Shown here: positions 12,000 to 23,284 of the stretch, piece after piece | Position numbering within the stretch: the stretch's first letter is position 1 | Layout: the number at the start of each line of letters is the position of its first letter | From: Taudactylus pleione | Taxonomy: Eukaryota; Chordata; Amphibia; Anura; Myobatrachidae | Assembly: GCA_031769625.1 (NCBI GenBank) | Contig: JAUIMM010000213.1 | Span: forward strand, 3,527,001 to 3,591,000 | DNA: 64,000 nt | Reading direction: 5' to 3' | Notes under the pieces: generated by a model | Databases searched by the model: none | Told to the model about the DNA's origin: nothing | What the model saw: only the letters and a program-made list of their open reading frames with translations | Position numbers and translations under genes: made by a program

Positions 12000-13624
12000 T
12001 AGAAATTCTAAATTAATGTTCTAAACTACAGGACTTGAGTTAGGGAAATTGAAATTAGCATAGAAAAATATGATCTTGTTCTTCCAAGATAAAATTGTTT
12101 TGTGCATTTTTTCATTTTATGTATAAAACAAAAAAACAATGAAATGATAAAGTATACAGAATTGGCAATATATTTTTTAACAATTCTGTACATAAACAAT
12201 TCAAAAGTACTGTTGCATTACTTAGAAAAAAACATGTACATCTTTCCTGTCACTACATCTATATTCACTTGAGTTAGTCGGAATATTTCTAATAGATTTT
12301 TATATTAAATGTTACATCCCAATAGAGAGAGAGCAAATCTTTGATCCTGACTTTACGCAATAATCCACAGGGACCGAACCAGCACAAAATTTATGCCATT
12401 GTTATAGGATTCACTATTTCCTTATGAATATATATATATTAACACAGTCAGAAATGATAGAGTTAATTTCACTAGATAGCTGATGAAATTAAGATGAGAC
12501 CCCACACCCACCGCATCCATTCACTGCTAATCTATGTGGTGAGAGAAAGTACCCTCCCAAACTTTCCTCACCGTGGGACACTATGACTTGCGGATTGGAT
12601 GGCTTGACAGCAGGGGCGTAATGACATAGGGGCGCTCATTGCAAAATTTTCCCGATTTTCCCTGCGTTTTGTGCACGCCATTATGCCATGCCATTTCCCC
12701 AGTGACCTGCGCATGCGCAGTAGACTCTGGCATACCACTAGAGTCTACTCTAGTACCTGAAGTCTGCTGCACTCATTGTGTGCCGTCCAACAGGTAGATA
12801 AGGAGGGTCCATAGATAGCCGTATTTTCACGCCTATCTTAAGTCCCGTGTCAGGCATGTATAGTCTGGATTTAGACCGCCGGCATCGCGTCCACCGGTCT
12901 ATTAACTACATCCCCATTGAATGTATTTAGACATTGTGCTTGTCCTTTTTATCAAGATCCAAAACCATACGTTTTCAGAGATGTCTCCGATGGCTCCCTG
13001 TGGCACATGTGCTGGGATAGACCCCGAAAGTGTAAACTTTCACTGCTGTGATTGATAATTGAACTGAAATATAATTACTGTGATAAGCAGAGATAAGCAA
13101 TGACAATTTTCAGGGCCACACTGCAGTCGATGATAAATCGGCCCCAAAGCACTTTGATCAAGACAAGGATAACAGAACATTAATCATGCATCCAAGAGTT
13201 CTAAAACTGTCACTTTATCCTGTTTGTCCTCTATTAATAAACTAAAAAGTTATTCAAGAATTATTGCCTTGTGTCTATCACACAAATGTAAAAACTTAGC
13301 TAATAATATATACAGTATTAGGCAGTTTTTAAACCAGACAGGTTAGCATATTCTAAAATATTTCTACCCATGGTTTGGTTACTTATTTGCTTAGTTCAAT
13401 CAATGCAATTCACTCTTAGGGGGTTGATTCAATTAGCCGTGAGCAAGGTGATTCGCTGTTGCAACAGTGTGGAAACACCGGCAACAGCACATTAACTCGC
13501 CCCTTAGTTCTAAGGGGCTGCAGACAAAATCTGCGAGATCTGGATTACCATTAAGTGTTGCATATGCTGCAAACTGCATCAACCGCTTGAAATCATTGGA
13601 CAATTTACAGAGAGAATGCTTTTA
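12000..13624. other. No gene seen (1.6 kb)
   Basis: Mostly AT-rich with short GC-rich parts at 12550-12780 and 13430-13620 that look like worn MITE pieces (for example GGGGGTTGATTCAATTAG at 13430), but no paired termini are visible. Confidence 0.35.
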
Positions 13625-14140
13625 CCTTGGGTAGCAGTCGGGAAGCTGACGGGCGTAATCCTGACCGCCGGCTTCCCGACTGTTCAATCCCGGCAGGGAT
13701 CTAATGACAGGCGTCGAAATCCTGACGCCTGTCATTAGACCTACGCCGGGAGCCCGACACCCATCTTACCGATCGGAGGTAAGCCAGGCGTGGACGCCAT
13801 GGGGGGGAGGCTTAGGTTAGGGGCTCCCGGGGGAGATTTAGGGTTAGGCACAATCCCTCGGGAGGTTAGTTAGGCTAAGGGAAGGGGGGTATGCACCCCA
13901 GGGGGGAGGTTAGGGTTAGGCACCCCCCGGGGGACTTAGGTTTAGGTAGCGGGGAAGGGGGGGTTAGGTTTAGGCACTTAGATGGGGGATTAGGGTTAGG
14001 CACTTGGGGGGGAGGTTAGGGTTAGGCACCCCTAAGGGAGGGTTAGGGGGTAGAATAGGGTTAGTAAATACTTAACTTTGGACGATCAGGATTTTCACCC
14101 CTGCTGGGCTGCCACTGTCGATATTTGAGGAATCATACTG
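13625..14140. mobile_element. Telomere-like-core element
   Basis: The left part (13630-13790) is rich in nested inverted words: GTCGGGAAGC/GCTTCCCGAC and CTAATGACAGGCGTC/GACGCCTGTCATTAG. The centre (about 13800-14060) is an irregular array of GGGGGAGGTTAGGGTTAGGCAC-like units. The right part reads ATCAGGATTTTCACCCCTGC. Same organisation as at 7053, 43440 and 58300. Confidence 0.7.
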
Positions 14141-15717
14141 ATTCCTGTACCTTACATGTTCCCAGGATGTGAGAATATCTATGAATATATTTTTGTTATG
14201 TTATTTTTAAATATGAAATCCCAATATCTATGTGGCCTCTTGGCATCGAAATAGAAGTGTAGATTTTCTTAACAAATGGTATTGAGTATTTAAATGCATG
14301 ATAACAAACAGTAACTCAAGTTGTATCACAAGACAAGCGTTTCAAGAATTTTTTAATCATATGTTAAATTTGTTTCAAACCCCATGAACTTTGTCCCGAC
14401 TGGTCACTGAACCCATACACCTTATTCTGGACTTTGACTATCCATAAGAAAAGATCTGTCCTGGGTCACTAGTGCATTTGGAAGACAGCCACAGGGACAG
14501 AATGATGATGATCATTTATCATCAGATTTTACCAACATGTTTATACATTTGTACATTTAAACAAACATCATATCCAATTCTTGATGTTCAAGCTATAGTT
14601 AACATCACCAGTAAATAATGTACAAACCTCTTGATTTCCAACTTTAATACCCTGGAACAATGAACATTTATTTAATTGTATGGCAAATGGTTCAATTGAA
14701 TATTAAATAGATGTAAAGTGCTCACCCTTGGGGGTTCAATAAGCTCCCTGAAAGCCTATTGTTTAAAGATTAACCATAACCAATAATTATCATCAGAGCA
14801 TCAGTTATGAGAATTCCTTTTCAATCCACCAAATCCCATTTTACTAGGAGGAATAATTTTGGCATGATCAACACAACTCTTCCAAGATGATAGACAGCAA
14901 TTTTGTGTCCTTATTTATGAATTATATCAACCATGGGATCTTTAAAGCATAGCCTGCTCAACTATCTGGATATATTCCTCCTTGCTGACTCCTAAACCAC
15001 TATTTTCTTCCATGAAATTGTGTGCTACCAATAGCTCTCATTTTTCCTCCTAAATAAAAATCAACTTGAGTACCCAACTGGTGCCTTGTACCCTTTTCAT
15101 CTTGTCATTTATCCCAACTAGTTCTTCATTTTGTATTATGCATTTCCAATACTGTTTTGGAGACTTCTATGGTTTCACTCTGGTTGCCAACCTTGTAGTA
15201 GTTGGACCTCAAGAATGGTCCAGGGCGACTGTTCGGTCTTGTCTTTTGCTCCCTGTATACTCTTGTTAGGAGTCTGTGGACAGGATCAACTCTGTATCTG
15301 TAGATTGGTATTGTTATATGTATAACTATATGAGTTATGTCCAGCAGTGCTGGGATTCTGCTGTCTCCAAATTATACAGCTTCTCATGTTCAACTCTGTT
15401 CGTGCTTGGTCTGTTTCGGCTGAGCTTACGGTGTTCAGCTTTCATCTGCGGTTGTTCTCTTGCTAGCAGTATTCCATTCGATTTACGCTGTAAGGTGTGG
15501 ATTTTCTATGGCTGTTTAGCAAGGAGCCTTGATTGTCTCCTCTGCTCTACAACACTTGATCTTCAGCTCTTGCCTTTCCATTAGGCCTACGGTTCTTGGT
15601 GATCCCGGTTTTCGGTTTTGCCAAGGGTTCGGCAAGTTCTCCGCGCTTCCCACCCGGGAGGTTGGCTTTGGGACGTCCCCACTGTCTTGAACTCCAGTGT
15701 CCCCCTAGTGGATGAAG
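14141..15717. other. No gene recognised (1.6 kb)
   Basis: 14141-15060 is AT-rich without features. 15060-15700 is pyrimidine-rich with short overlapping open frames and could be an old retroelement segment, but I cannot name it. Confidence 0.3.
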
Positions 15718-16130
15718 GAGAAAACAGGATTTTGGTACTTACCGATAAATCCCTTTCTCTGATTCCACAGGGGACACTGGACGCCCGCCCAGCGCTGCGT
15801 ACCTGCCATTTTGTTTGGTTTCTTATAAGGTTGTGTGACTGCATGTGTTCCCTGCAGTTTGTTCCTCTGTTCTCCCTCATTCGGTCTTGTTCCGTTCTGT
15901 GGTCTCCTCCTTCTCCTCGTTTTCCTATGGTCCTCCGTCTCCTCTCGGGCTCAGTTCTTAAACTGGGGCTGATGGGGCATAGAGGGGGAGGAGCCAGTCA
16001 CACTTCTGAATTATTTAAAGTGCCAGGCTCTACTCTACCACCGTCTATACCCCACTGTCTTGAACTCCAGTGTCCCCTGTGGAATCGGAGAAAGGGATTT
16101 ATCGGTAAGTACCAAAATCCTGTTTTTCTC
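15718..16130. mobile_element. TIR element with 62-bp inverted ends
   Basis: About 62 bp starting GAGAAAACAGGATTTTGGTA at 15718 is repeated inverted and nearly perfect, ending at 16130. The ends include CCGATAAATCCCTTTCTC and CCACAGGGGACACTGG. The 28-bp block from 15677 (CCCCACTGTCTTGAACTCC) recurs at 16052, which suggests a second inverted layer just outside the left end. The interior is non-coding. Read outward, each end contains the splice-donor-like word GGTAAGTACC. Confidence 0.8.
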
Positions 16131-16949
16131 AGGCATGGAGGAAATGTACAAGGTGGATTTCTAGAACATGTACAATAAATCACACACTACAGGGTAAGCA
16201 TGATTTGGTTCAAAAGAAATACAAACATTGTTCAAGCGAGAATTTAGCACTTAGAAATATTAAGTGGTGTTAAAACCACATTTTTGAATTAAACTATTAC
16301 GTGTAAAGTGAATATTGATAGTAATGATTTAAGCAAAATAAAATGTAAATTTACAGGGAGAAAAATGTGATATTTGAACTACAAAGCAAAACAACAAGAG
16401 GAAATTGTAAATACTGGAACAACCATGCTGTGGCTGAATGAATACATGAAGAGTAAGAACACAAATAATGACTTACCAGATGAAACTGTGAATAATGATT
16501 GTGATTTTTGGTTGAATGACAAATCTCCAACTAAAACGTTAATGGTGTATTTATGTTCCTTTCTGCCAAACTGCATACTGCGTATAAACATGAGGAAATA
16601 CATTTAATGAGATCATAAAGCAATTTCCAGAATGTTTTGAAATACCAGAGAGGAATGTGAATGAATCAGATAAACAGAGTAAGGAGAGAGGCATAGAAAC
16701 AATGATGAAAGTTGCTAAAAGTTGTCCTATAAAGCCAAATAGTGAGTCTGCTTCTTTTCCAATTAAGCCTTTTAATGTTATCACAATCCAGAAATTATTT
16801 TTGGTCTTTATGTATCAGTGCTTCTATATTTGCATGAAATCCTTCCATCCCCTGTATGATACTCATTTTGTTGGCTTAGCCAAAAAAATCAGTGTGACAC
16901 TGTGATAGGCACATGAACATGAGGATGAATCTGTAATTAGTGCCAGGGT
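16131..16949 (+). other. Unrecognised region with short plus-strand frames
   Basis: Frames of 77 codons at 16374-16607 and 82 codons at 16657-16905 are acidic and lysine-rich at the start and are separated by stops. Adjacent frames could be parts of one broken coding region, perhaps of a transposon. I recognise no domain. Confidence 0.25.
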
Positions 16950-18538
16950 CAGTGGCGTAACTAGGGTATTTGGAGCCCAGGGCAAATTTGAAAAGGGAGC
17001 CCCCCCTAACACCCCGATATGTGCGTGTGGCTTCGGCGCGCACGGGGAAAAAAATGGGCGTGGTCACTTAAAAATGGGGCGTGTCAACATGACACACCCC
17101 TTTATTTTCACGCTGAACATTACTATCCATATGCATTTTAACCCCAGTAGTACCCCTTATACAGTACCCCCAGTATGCAGTTGTGGTCCCTCTTATGCAG
17201 GCCCATAGTAGTGCCCCTTATACAGTGCCCCCAGTAGTGGTCCCCCCAAATGCAGTGCCCTGTGTAGTGTTCCCCCTTATGCAGTGCCCCCAGTAGCAGT
17301 CCCCATAATGCAGTGCACCCAGTAGTGGTATCCCCTTATGCAGTGCCCTTTATATAGTGCCCCCAGTAGTAGCCCCCCCCTATGCAGTGCCCTTTATATA
17401 GTGCCCCCAGCAGTAGTCCCCGCCCTTGCAGTTTTCCCAGTAGTGGTCCCCCTTATGCAGGCACCCAGTAGTGATCCCCACCTATCTAGTGCCCCCTGTA
17501 GTGGTCCCTGCAGTGCCCCTAGCAGTAAGTCCCTTATATAGTGCCCCCAGCAGTAGTCACCCCCCTCCCATGCAGTGCCCCCAGTAGTGGTCCCCCTGAT
17601 GCAGGCCCCCAGTAGTGACCCCCCCTATCCAGTGGTCCCTGTAGTAGTCCTTCCTGTTATCCTGTTATTGCCCCCAGTTGTGTTCCCCCCAGTGCAGTGC
17701 CCCTAGTAGTAGGCCCCTTTTATAATGCCCCCAGTAGTAGTTCCCCCCCAAGTAGTGGTCCCCAGTTGAGGTTCCCCCTCCCGATTAAGTGCCCCCTGTA
17801 ATAGCCCCCCCCAGTAGAGGTCCTCCCAATAATGGTGCCCCCAGTAATAGCCCCCCCCAGTAGAGGTCCTCCCAATAATGGTGACCCCAGTAGTAACCAC
17901 CCCCCCCGCCCGTTGTGCCCCCACCCCAGTAGAGGTCCCCCCAGTGGTAGCCACCCCCCTCCCCCGTTGTGTCCTCAGTAGTGCTGGCAGGTTTTAAAAA
18001 AAAAAATATATAAAAACATACCTGAATCCACGCTGCTGCTGCTCCTCCAGTCCGCGCCGCCGCTCCTGCCGCCGCCGCCGCCAGTCCTCCCGAGCTGGCG
18101 CGCTCAGCGTTATGGGACAGACGTCATGACATCTGTCCCATTACCCACTGCAGGAGCCGGACGAAAGTCCGGCTCTTGCAGTGTGTGCTGCAGCAGTCAA
18201 TGAGAGTCTATCTGACTCTCATTGGCTGCTGTTTAACACACGCATCGCCGCCAGCGCTGGCGGCGATGCGTGTGATATGCACAGCCTGAGCCCGCCTCCT
18301 AGCGCTATTGGGCAAGTGCTCAGGGGGAGGGAACGGGCTCAGGTGTGCAGCACAGGACCGGCGCTGGAAGCCTAGCGCCGGTCCTGTGTAAATGTGTAGT
18401 GCTGACCGCACTCACTGCGGTCGGCGCTACACTGGTGGCTAACTAGGCCGGACCGTGGCTGACGGCGTTCCTCCGCGCCGCCGGTCCCACGGCGCCCAGG
18501 GCACGCACCCTGCTCGCCCTGCCCTAGTTACGCCACTG
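16950..18538. mobile_element. Non-autonomous hAT element, 1589 bp, CAGTGGCGTAACTAGGG ends
   Basis: CAGTGGCGTAACTAGGG starts at 16950 and its complement ends at 18538. Perfect 8-bp direct repeats GCCAGGGT flank it (16942-16949 and 18539-18546). Inverted ends plus an 8-bp duplication place it in hAT. No transposase is present. The interior is a C-rich tandem array followed by a GC-rich segment (18030-18500) with several hairpins, such as CGCATCGCCGCCAGCGCTGG and its complement. Confidence 0.92.
17130..17990. repeat. C-rich array inside the hAT element (GTGCCCCCAGTAGTGGTCCCC)
   Basis: Roughly 30-bp units alternate the phrases TGCAGTGCCCCCAGTAGT and GGTCCCCCTTATGC, with many length changes. It is strongly strand-asymmetric (C-rich on plus). 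Open frames on either strand follow from the periodicity. Confidence 0.9.
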
Positions 18539-18683
18539 GCCAGGGTTCAAGGTGGAAGCAGCTCATATATATTTATAATGAATCCGTATCCTGAAAAAGC
18601 CAGTCCAAAAGAATTGACTTCTGCATGAAAACTCTCACAAGTGCAATGTAAATATTGTTATCCAGAAGTCTATTATCCTATAG

Positions 18684-19900
18684 ACAAAAAAAACAGATAA
18701 GGGCGCTCCAAGAAAAGAAAAACTGATAATGATAAATCTAAATGCAGCTCACCACTAAGGGGATAGGCAGACCCCCAAAGAACTGGATAAGAAAGTATTA
18801 TTTTCATGTGCATCTTATATGTTTATATTCAGAAGTGCATTTATATATATATTTTTTTGTATTACATTTATTATAATAATATTATTTATTTAACCAAGTG
18901 CAATATATGAGTTTGTTAAAACACGTTGAATGTAGACACTTCTTACAAATTAGCTGCTACATAATGCTACTCTTAACCGAATTTGTAACTTCTGTGGCTC
19001 TCACCTGCAACAGCTCATTATTACCATCTGGAGATATATTATTGAGTCATTCAAGTGGGAATGCATACCTCTGAGGAAATGGCCAGTTCACGAAGTTGAG
19101 AAACGCGTTTGCTTCTCCCACTTGCTCTCTTCCACTACAGGACCTGCTGATCACAGTCATCCAGTCTATTTAGCCTACGTTTAGCTGTCCCCGGCAGGTG
19201 CTCTGATCCAGACACGCTGACTCCGGACACTTAGCCGCCTCCCACTCACTGAGTAGCTACCTCCGGTGGTCAGCTAGGTGCTTTCATCCGCATTGTCCCA
19301 CCACAGGACCTGCTGACCTCAGCCACCTAGCCATCATCAGCCCACAGAGAGGCTGTCCGGGACCCACGAGCGGACACATCACTTCGGCTCTTTTATTACT
19401 CAGCATCCGAGCTGTATTTCTCACCAAACAGGTAAGCCACTGGAGTTTTCTACCCTTGTTCATTCTGACACTTTTTCAGCTATAACTATTTACTACTGGA
19501 ATCTTGAGACAATATATATATTTTATTACTGCATGCAGTTACCTCTTACCCTATTTGGAGTACTTAAGGACTTACTAGTGCAAGACTATATTATTATCAC
19601 TTTTTACTGCACCCCAGATCTATTAGGGGTAATCGTCATGAGACTTTATAAATGATTCTATTAGAGCACAGCTTATTTACCTCTGCTATTTTCATTCATT
19701 GATGGTTTTTATGTTATTTTCCTTATATGTTTTTAATGGTATATTTTATCTGCTGATCTCACATAGAACATTCCTTATTTTAACTCTCTTTTGCATTACA
19801 TGGTTTAAATGTTAAAAATACGAGGTCATTTAAATTTATCTTTATTACTATACTGCCTGTCTCACTGACCAATTTTAGCGCTTCCACATCTGTGTTTTTC
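18684..19900 (+). mobile_element. PLE-like non-autonomous retroposon with 15-bp target duplication
   Basis: Perfect direct repeats TCTATTATCCTATAG (18669-18683 and 19901-19915) bracket 1217 bp. The start carries GGGCGCTCCAAGAAAAG and the end GCGCTTCCACATCTGTG, so the termini are loosely inverted. The element contains a hammerhead-like segment with the GAAACGCGTT word typical of amphibian Penelope-like elements, then a GC-rich leader ending at ACAGGTAAGCC (19429-19439), a good splice-donor match. No RT or endonuclease is encoded. The target duplication is directly visible; the PLE link rests on the hammerhead-type motif and is an inference. Confidence 0.7.
19052..19124 (+). ncRNA. Hammerhead-ribozyme-like motif in PLE-like element
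   Basis: Conserved core word CTGAGGA lies at 19071-19077 and GAAAC at 19100-19104, followed by GCGTT, matching a type I hammerhead with a 2-bp helix III and a GC loop. Helix I is strong: 19052-19065 pairs with 19110-19124 over about 12 bp, with one bulge and one mismatch. Helix II is not convincing, and the first pairs next to the core are mismatched, so this copy may not cleave. Hammerheads in Penelope-like elements are established for other animals. Confidence 0.55.
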
Positions 19901-20084
19901 TCTATTATCCTATAGGATTGGCTTCTTCTCTTTAGGGAAATTTAGCTTGAAAATCTCCTTCTTGCCACACATGTTATGGCACTGCATCTCACTGATCAGA
20001 GCCTAATTTGGCTAAGTGGCTTCCAGCTGCTGGGAACTCCTGCTGAGCAGCTGGTTGTCTTCTGGCATCACTAGGGCATGTTAG

Positions 20085-22040
20085 TTTTATTTTATTATTT
20101 ATTTACAGTTTCTTATATAGCTTAGCATATTCCATTGCGCTTTACAATTGGAACATTAATAGAACAAAACTGGGTAATAACAGACAGATATATAGGTAGG
20201 AAGGCCCTGCTCACAAACTTACAATCTATAAGGAAATAGGTACTGATACACAAGGATAGGTGCTATATATTGCAATTTGGTCCAGCCAGACTGCAGAGTT
20301 TCTTGGTGGGCTGCATGATCCAGTCACACAGGAATGTTGGCCAAAATGTCAGGAGGATGTGAAAGAAAGACAGTGTGTGAGGTTATGTGTGGACTGTGAA
20401 AGGGGATGTAATTAGACATGGAAGCTATGAAGGTTATGTGGGCGGGTCTGGAATCTGATAAGCTTGCCTGAAGAGGTGGGTTTTCAGGGAACGCTTGAAG
20501 GATTGGAGACTAGATGTAAGTCTTATTGTGCTTGGTAAGGCATTCCATAGAGTGGGTGCTGCCCGAAGAAAGTCCTGTAACCGTGAATGGGAGCAAGTAA
20601 TGCAAGGGATGAGACGCAGATCTTGTGCTGAGCGGAGAGGTCAGGTTGGGAGATATTTTGAGATGAGTGAAGAGATGTATGTTGGTGTGGTTTGGTTAAT
20701 GGCCTTATGTGTAAGTAAAAGTATTTTGTATTGAATACGGTAGAAGACCGGCAACCAATGGAGGGACTGACAGAGCGGGGCAGCAGACGATGAACGTTTG
20801 GCAAGGAAGATAAGCCTTGCAGCTGCATTAATAATGGATTGTTTTTGCAGTGTCTTGTGTGAGATATGGTTGAATTTTGGATATGTTTTTTAGATGTATG
20901 TAACATGATTTTGAAACAGATTGAATGTGGGGAACAAAAGATAGTTCAGAGTCAAGGACGACACCTAGGCAGCGAGCTTGTGGAGCAGGATGGATTGTCG
21001 AGTTATCAACCGTGATCGAGAGATCAGGTTGGTAACTGTTCTTGGCCGGTGGAAATATAATTAATTCTGTTTTAGAAATATTAAGTTTCAGGTGGCGAGA
21101 TGACATCCAAGATGAAATGGCAGAAAGACATTCAGTGACACGGACCAATACAGATGGTGATAAATCTGGGGAGGATAGGTAGATTTGAGTATCATCTGCA
21201 TACAAATGGTACTGAAATCCAAAAGAGCGGATTAGTTTGCCAAGAGAGGTGGTATAGATTGAGAATAACAAGGGACCCAAGACAGAGCCTTGCGGTACTC
21301 CAACTGATAGAGATAGTGAAGAGGAGGCAGAGCCAGAAAAATTAACAGTAAAAGAGCGATCAGATAGGTAGGAAGAGAACCATGAAAGAGCTGTGTCCTT
21401 AAGACCTAGGGCTTATAGTGTTTGTATGAGGAGAGAGTGGTCAACAGTGTCAAAAGCAGCAGAGAGATCTAGAAGAATTAGGAGTGAGTAATGGCCTTTA
21501 GCCTTGGCAGTGACCAGATCATTTACAGGTTGAGTCTCCCATATCCAAAATGCTTGGGACCAGGGGCATTTTGGATAACGGAATATTCCGTATTTTGGAA
21601 TAATTGCATATCTTAATGAAATATCTTGTGAATGAGACCCAAATATACACACAGAATGCATTTATGTGTTATATACACCTTATACACACAGCCTGCAGGT
21701 CATTTTATACAATATTTTCAATCATTTTGTGGCTCAAGCAAAGTTTGTGTACATACATGAAATTCATTTATGTTTCATATATACCTTATACACACAGCCT
21801 GAAGGTGATTTTATACAATATTTGTAATAATTTGTGCCTTAGACAAAGTTTGTGTACATTGAACCATCAAAAATCAAAGGTTTCACTATCTCAGTCATGC
21901 CAAAATTATTCCGTATTTCGGAATATTTGGATATGGGAGACTCAACCTGTACTACCTTAGTCAGTGCTGTCTCTGTGGAGTGTTGGGAATGAAAGCCGGA
22001 CTGAAGTGGGTCCAATAAGTTGTTTGTGCAGGTGAATGAT
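20085..22040 (-). pseudogene. LINE reverse transcriptase fragment (L2/Rex/CR1-like), copy 1
   Basis: On the minus strand the order is LQSGFHSQHSTETALTKVV (about 22010-21960), then after an inserted TIR element [12 protein letters not shown] and the RT box [12 protein letters not shown] (about 21470-21435), [10 protein letters not shown] (21303-21274), the active-site YADD (21202-21191), and C-terminal LHWLPVFYRIQYKILLLTHKA (about 20760). The 3' tail at 20160-20085 reads CAATTGTAAAGCGCAATGG and ends in an AT-rich repeat tract. Stops and one frame change make it non-functional. It lacks the N-terminal endonuclease. The family copies its RNA by target-primed reverse transcription. Confidence 0.88.
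21536..21949. mobile_element. CAGGTTGAGTCTCCCATATCC TIR element (Tc1/mariner-pogo type), copy 1
   Basis: CAGGTTGAGTCTCCCATATC on the left is repeated inverted on the right, with TA on both sides (21534-21535, 21950-21951). It sits in the LINE RT frame, and removing it plus one TA rejoins ALTKVV to NDLVTAKAK in frame, so the empty site can be read off. Length, ends and TA duplication resemble mammalian Tigger-type non-autonomous elements; the exact family name is uncertain. Confidence 0.85.
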
Positions 22041-22099
22041 GACCACAGCAAAGGCAAATAGAGGTCATCTGCAGCCATTTTCTGATTGCATTCACCATC

Positions 22100-22402
22100 A
22101 TGTCCAATAATGATTCAGTCTATTTTGATTACATTAATATTGGTTATGGGGATTATTTGGATCATACATGCTTCAATATCGGGCAAACAGGGCAATATCA
22201 CTGTTGTTTTAGTGATGTTATCGCTATAATGCTTAACATTGACCAGAACTATCCTGCATTGCAGAAGCTAAACATTGCAAAAGAGTTAGTAAGTGGATGT
22301 GTCGGCACAATCCTGTCATACTTTAAAAAGCCAATGAGTGGGGCATTGCCTGAAGTTCCTGCCATGCAAATAAAATTGCCCAGAAAAGCTATCTCTAAGT
22401 AG
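22100..22402 (+). CDS. Unrecognised 100-codon ORF, copy 1
   Basis: Open frame just beyond the LINE, composed of an aromatic and glycine-rich N-terminal half (YFDYINIGYGDYLDH) and a C-terminal half with KKPMSGALPEVPAMQIKLP. It is not a by-product of a tandem repeat, and its codon use looks coding-like rather than low-complexity. The frame after the stop has further readable sequence (KKIFTQHKNN), so it may be a piece of a larger broken transposon protein or an exon. I recognise no domain, signal peptide or membrane segment. The copy at 32710-33012 is identical in protein. Confidence 0.35.
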   Translation: MSNNDSVYFDYINIGYGDYLDHTCFNIGQTGQYHCCFSDVIAIMLNIDQNYPALQKLNIAKELVSGCVGTILSYFKKPMSGALPEVPAMQIKLPRKAISK

Positions 22403-22559
22403 TACCCTAAGAAGATTTTTACTCAGCATAAAAACAACAAATAAGCATTTCAAACATCAGAGCATTTTTTCTGCTGAAAGGAAATCAGTACCTGAAAACT
22501 TCTCCACAGTATCTAAGCAGATCTCAGCAGAAAAATGCAAGGCAGAGGTTTCCTGGCAA

Positions 22560-23010
22560 ACTTTAGCCTGGGCGAGCTCTTACCCTGTACTGTCCCGTGA
22601 GCTTAATTCATAATTCAAAGGTGGTTTTAGGTATATTACACACACGGGCGCCAAGAGAGTGGTGGGTACTAATTACCCAGGTTTGTTGGAGGAGCTCGGG
22701 TCCGCCACCCTCCTTCTTACCTGTCAGCTGCCCCTCTCCCCAGCTCAGCACACACTGCTGTGTGCTGGGGTGCAATGGGGCTAGGGAGGCTCCTCTGCCT
22801 GTGCGGGGGTGGGGGGAAGCATTCACACTGATCACTCCACCTCACCCCTGGATTTGCCCTCTGGCTTAGGGGCTCTCAGCATTCCCCTCTCCAGCATGCT
22901 TTGATTTTTTTTTTACCTAAAGGGGGCGAGGCCATGCCTCCCACATATAGGTTATGCCCCCCGAAAATAACCGGAGCCCGAACTGGCTCTCTACGGGCCT
23001 GAATACACAG
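22560..23010. repeat. GC-rich interspersed-repeat-like block
   Basis: Sharp rise in GC relative to flanks, with GGAGCCCGAACTGGCTCTC near 22973 and several C-rich runs. This looks like a MITE or hAT-derived piece, but I cannot pair its termini. The 75-83-codon frames here are probably spurious. Confidence 0.3.
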
Positions 23011-23284
23011 ACTGATTTCTCAAAGAACAAAAATTCTTGTTCTTTGGGTGTTTTTCTTTATATTAATAGGGTTACTGCCAGTGATAACCCATGTTGGTCA
23101 ACAGAAGAGAAGTGTTAATTTAGAAAAAAAATACTTTATTCTTTGAATAAAGCATTTCTTTGAATGCATTTTTGTTTATTTTTAATGTTTCCAAAAAATA
23201 TTAATTATATAGGTGCCACTTTAGCTCACAGAGAACTGAAAACAGTGTTTCAATAGGAAGAAGCAGTGCTCCACTGATAAGCTA

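Noticed and set aside
15618..16178. 186-codon plus-strand frame
   Set aside because: It spans both inverted ends of a TIR element and has no domain similarity.
17703..17954. 83-codon minus-strand Gly/Thr-rich frame
   Set aside because: By-product of the C-rich array in the hAT element.
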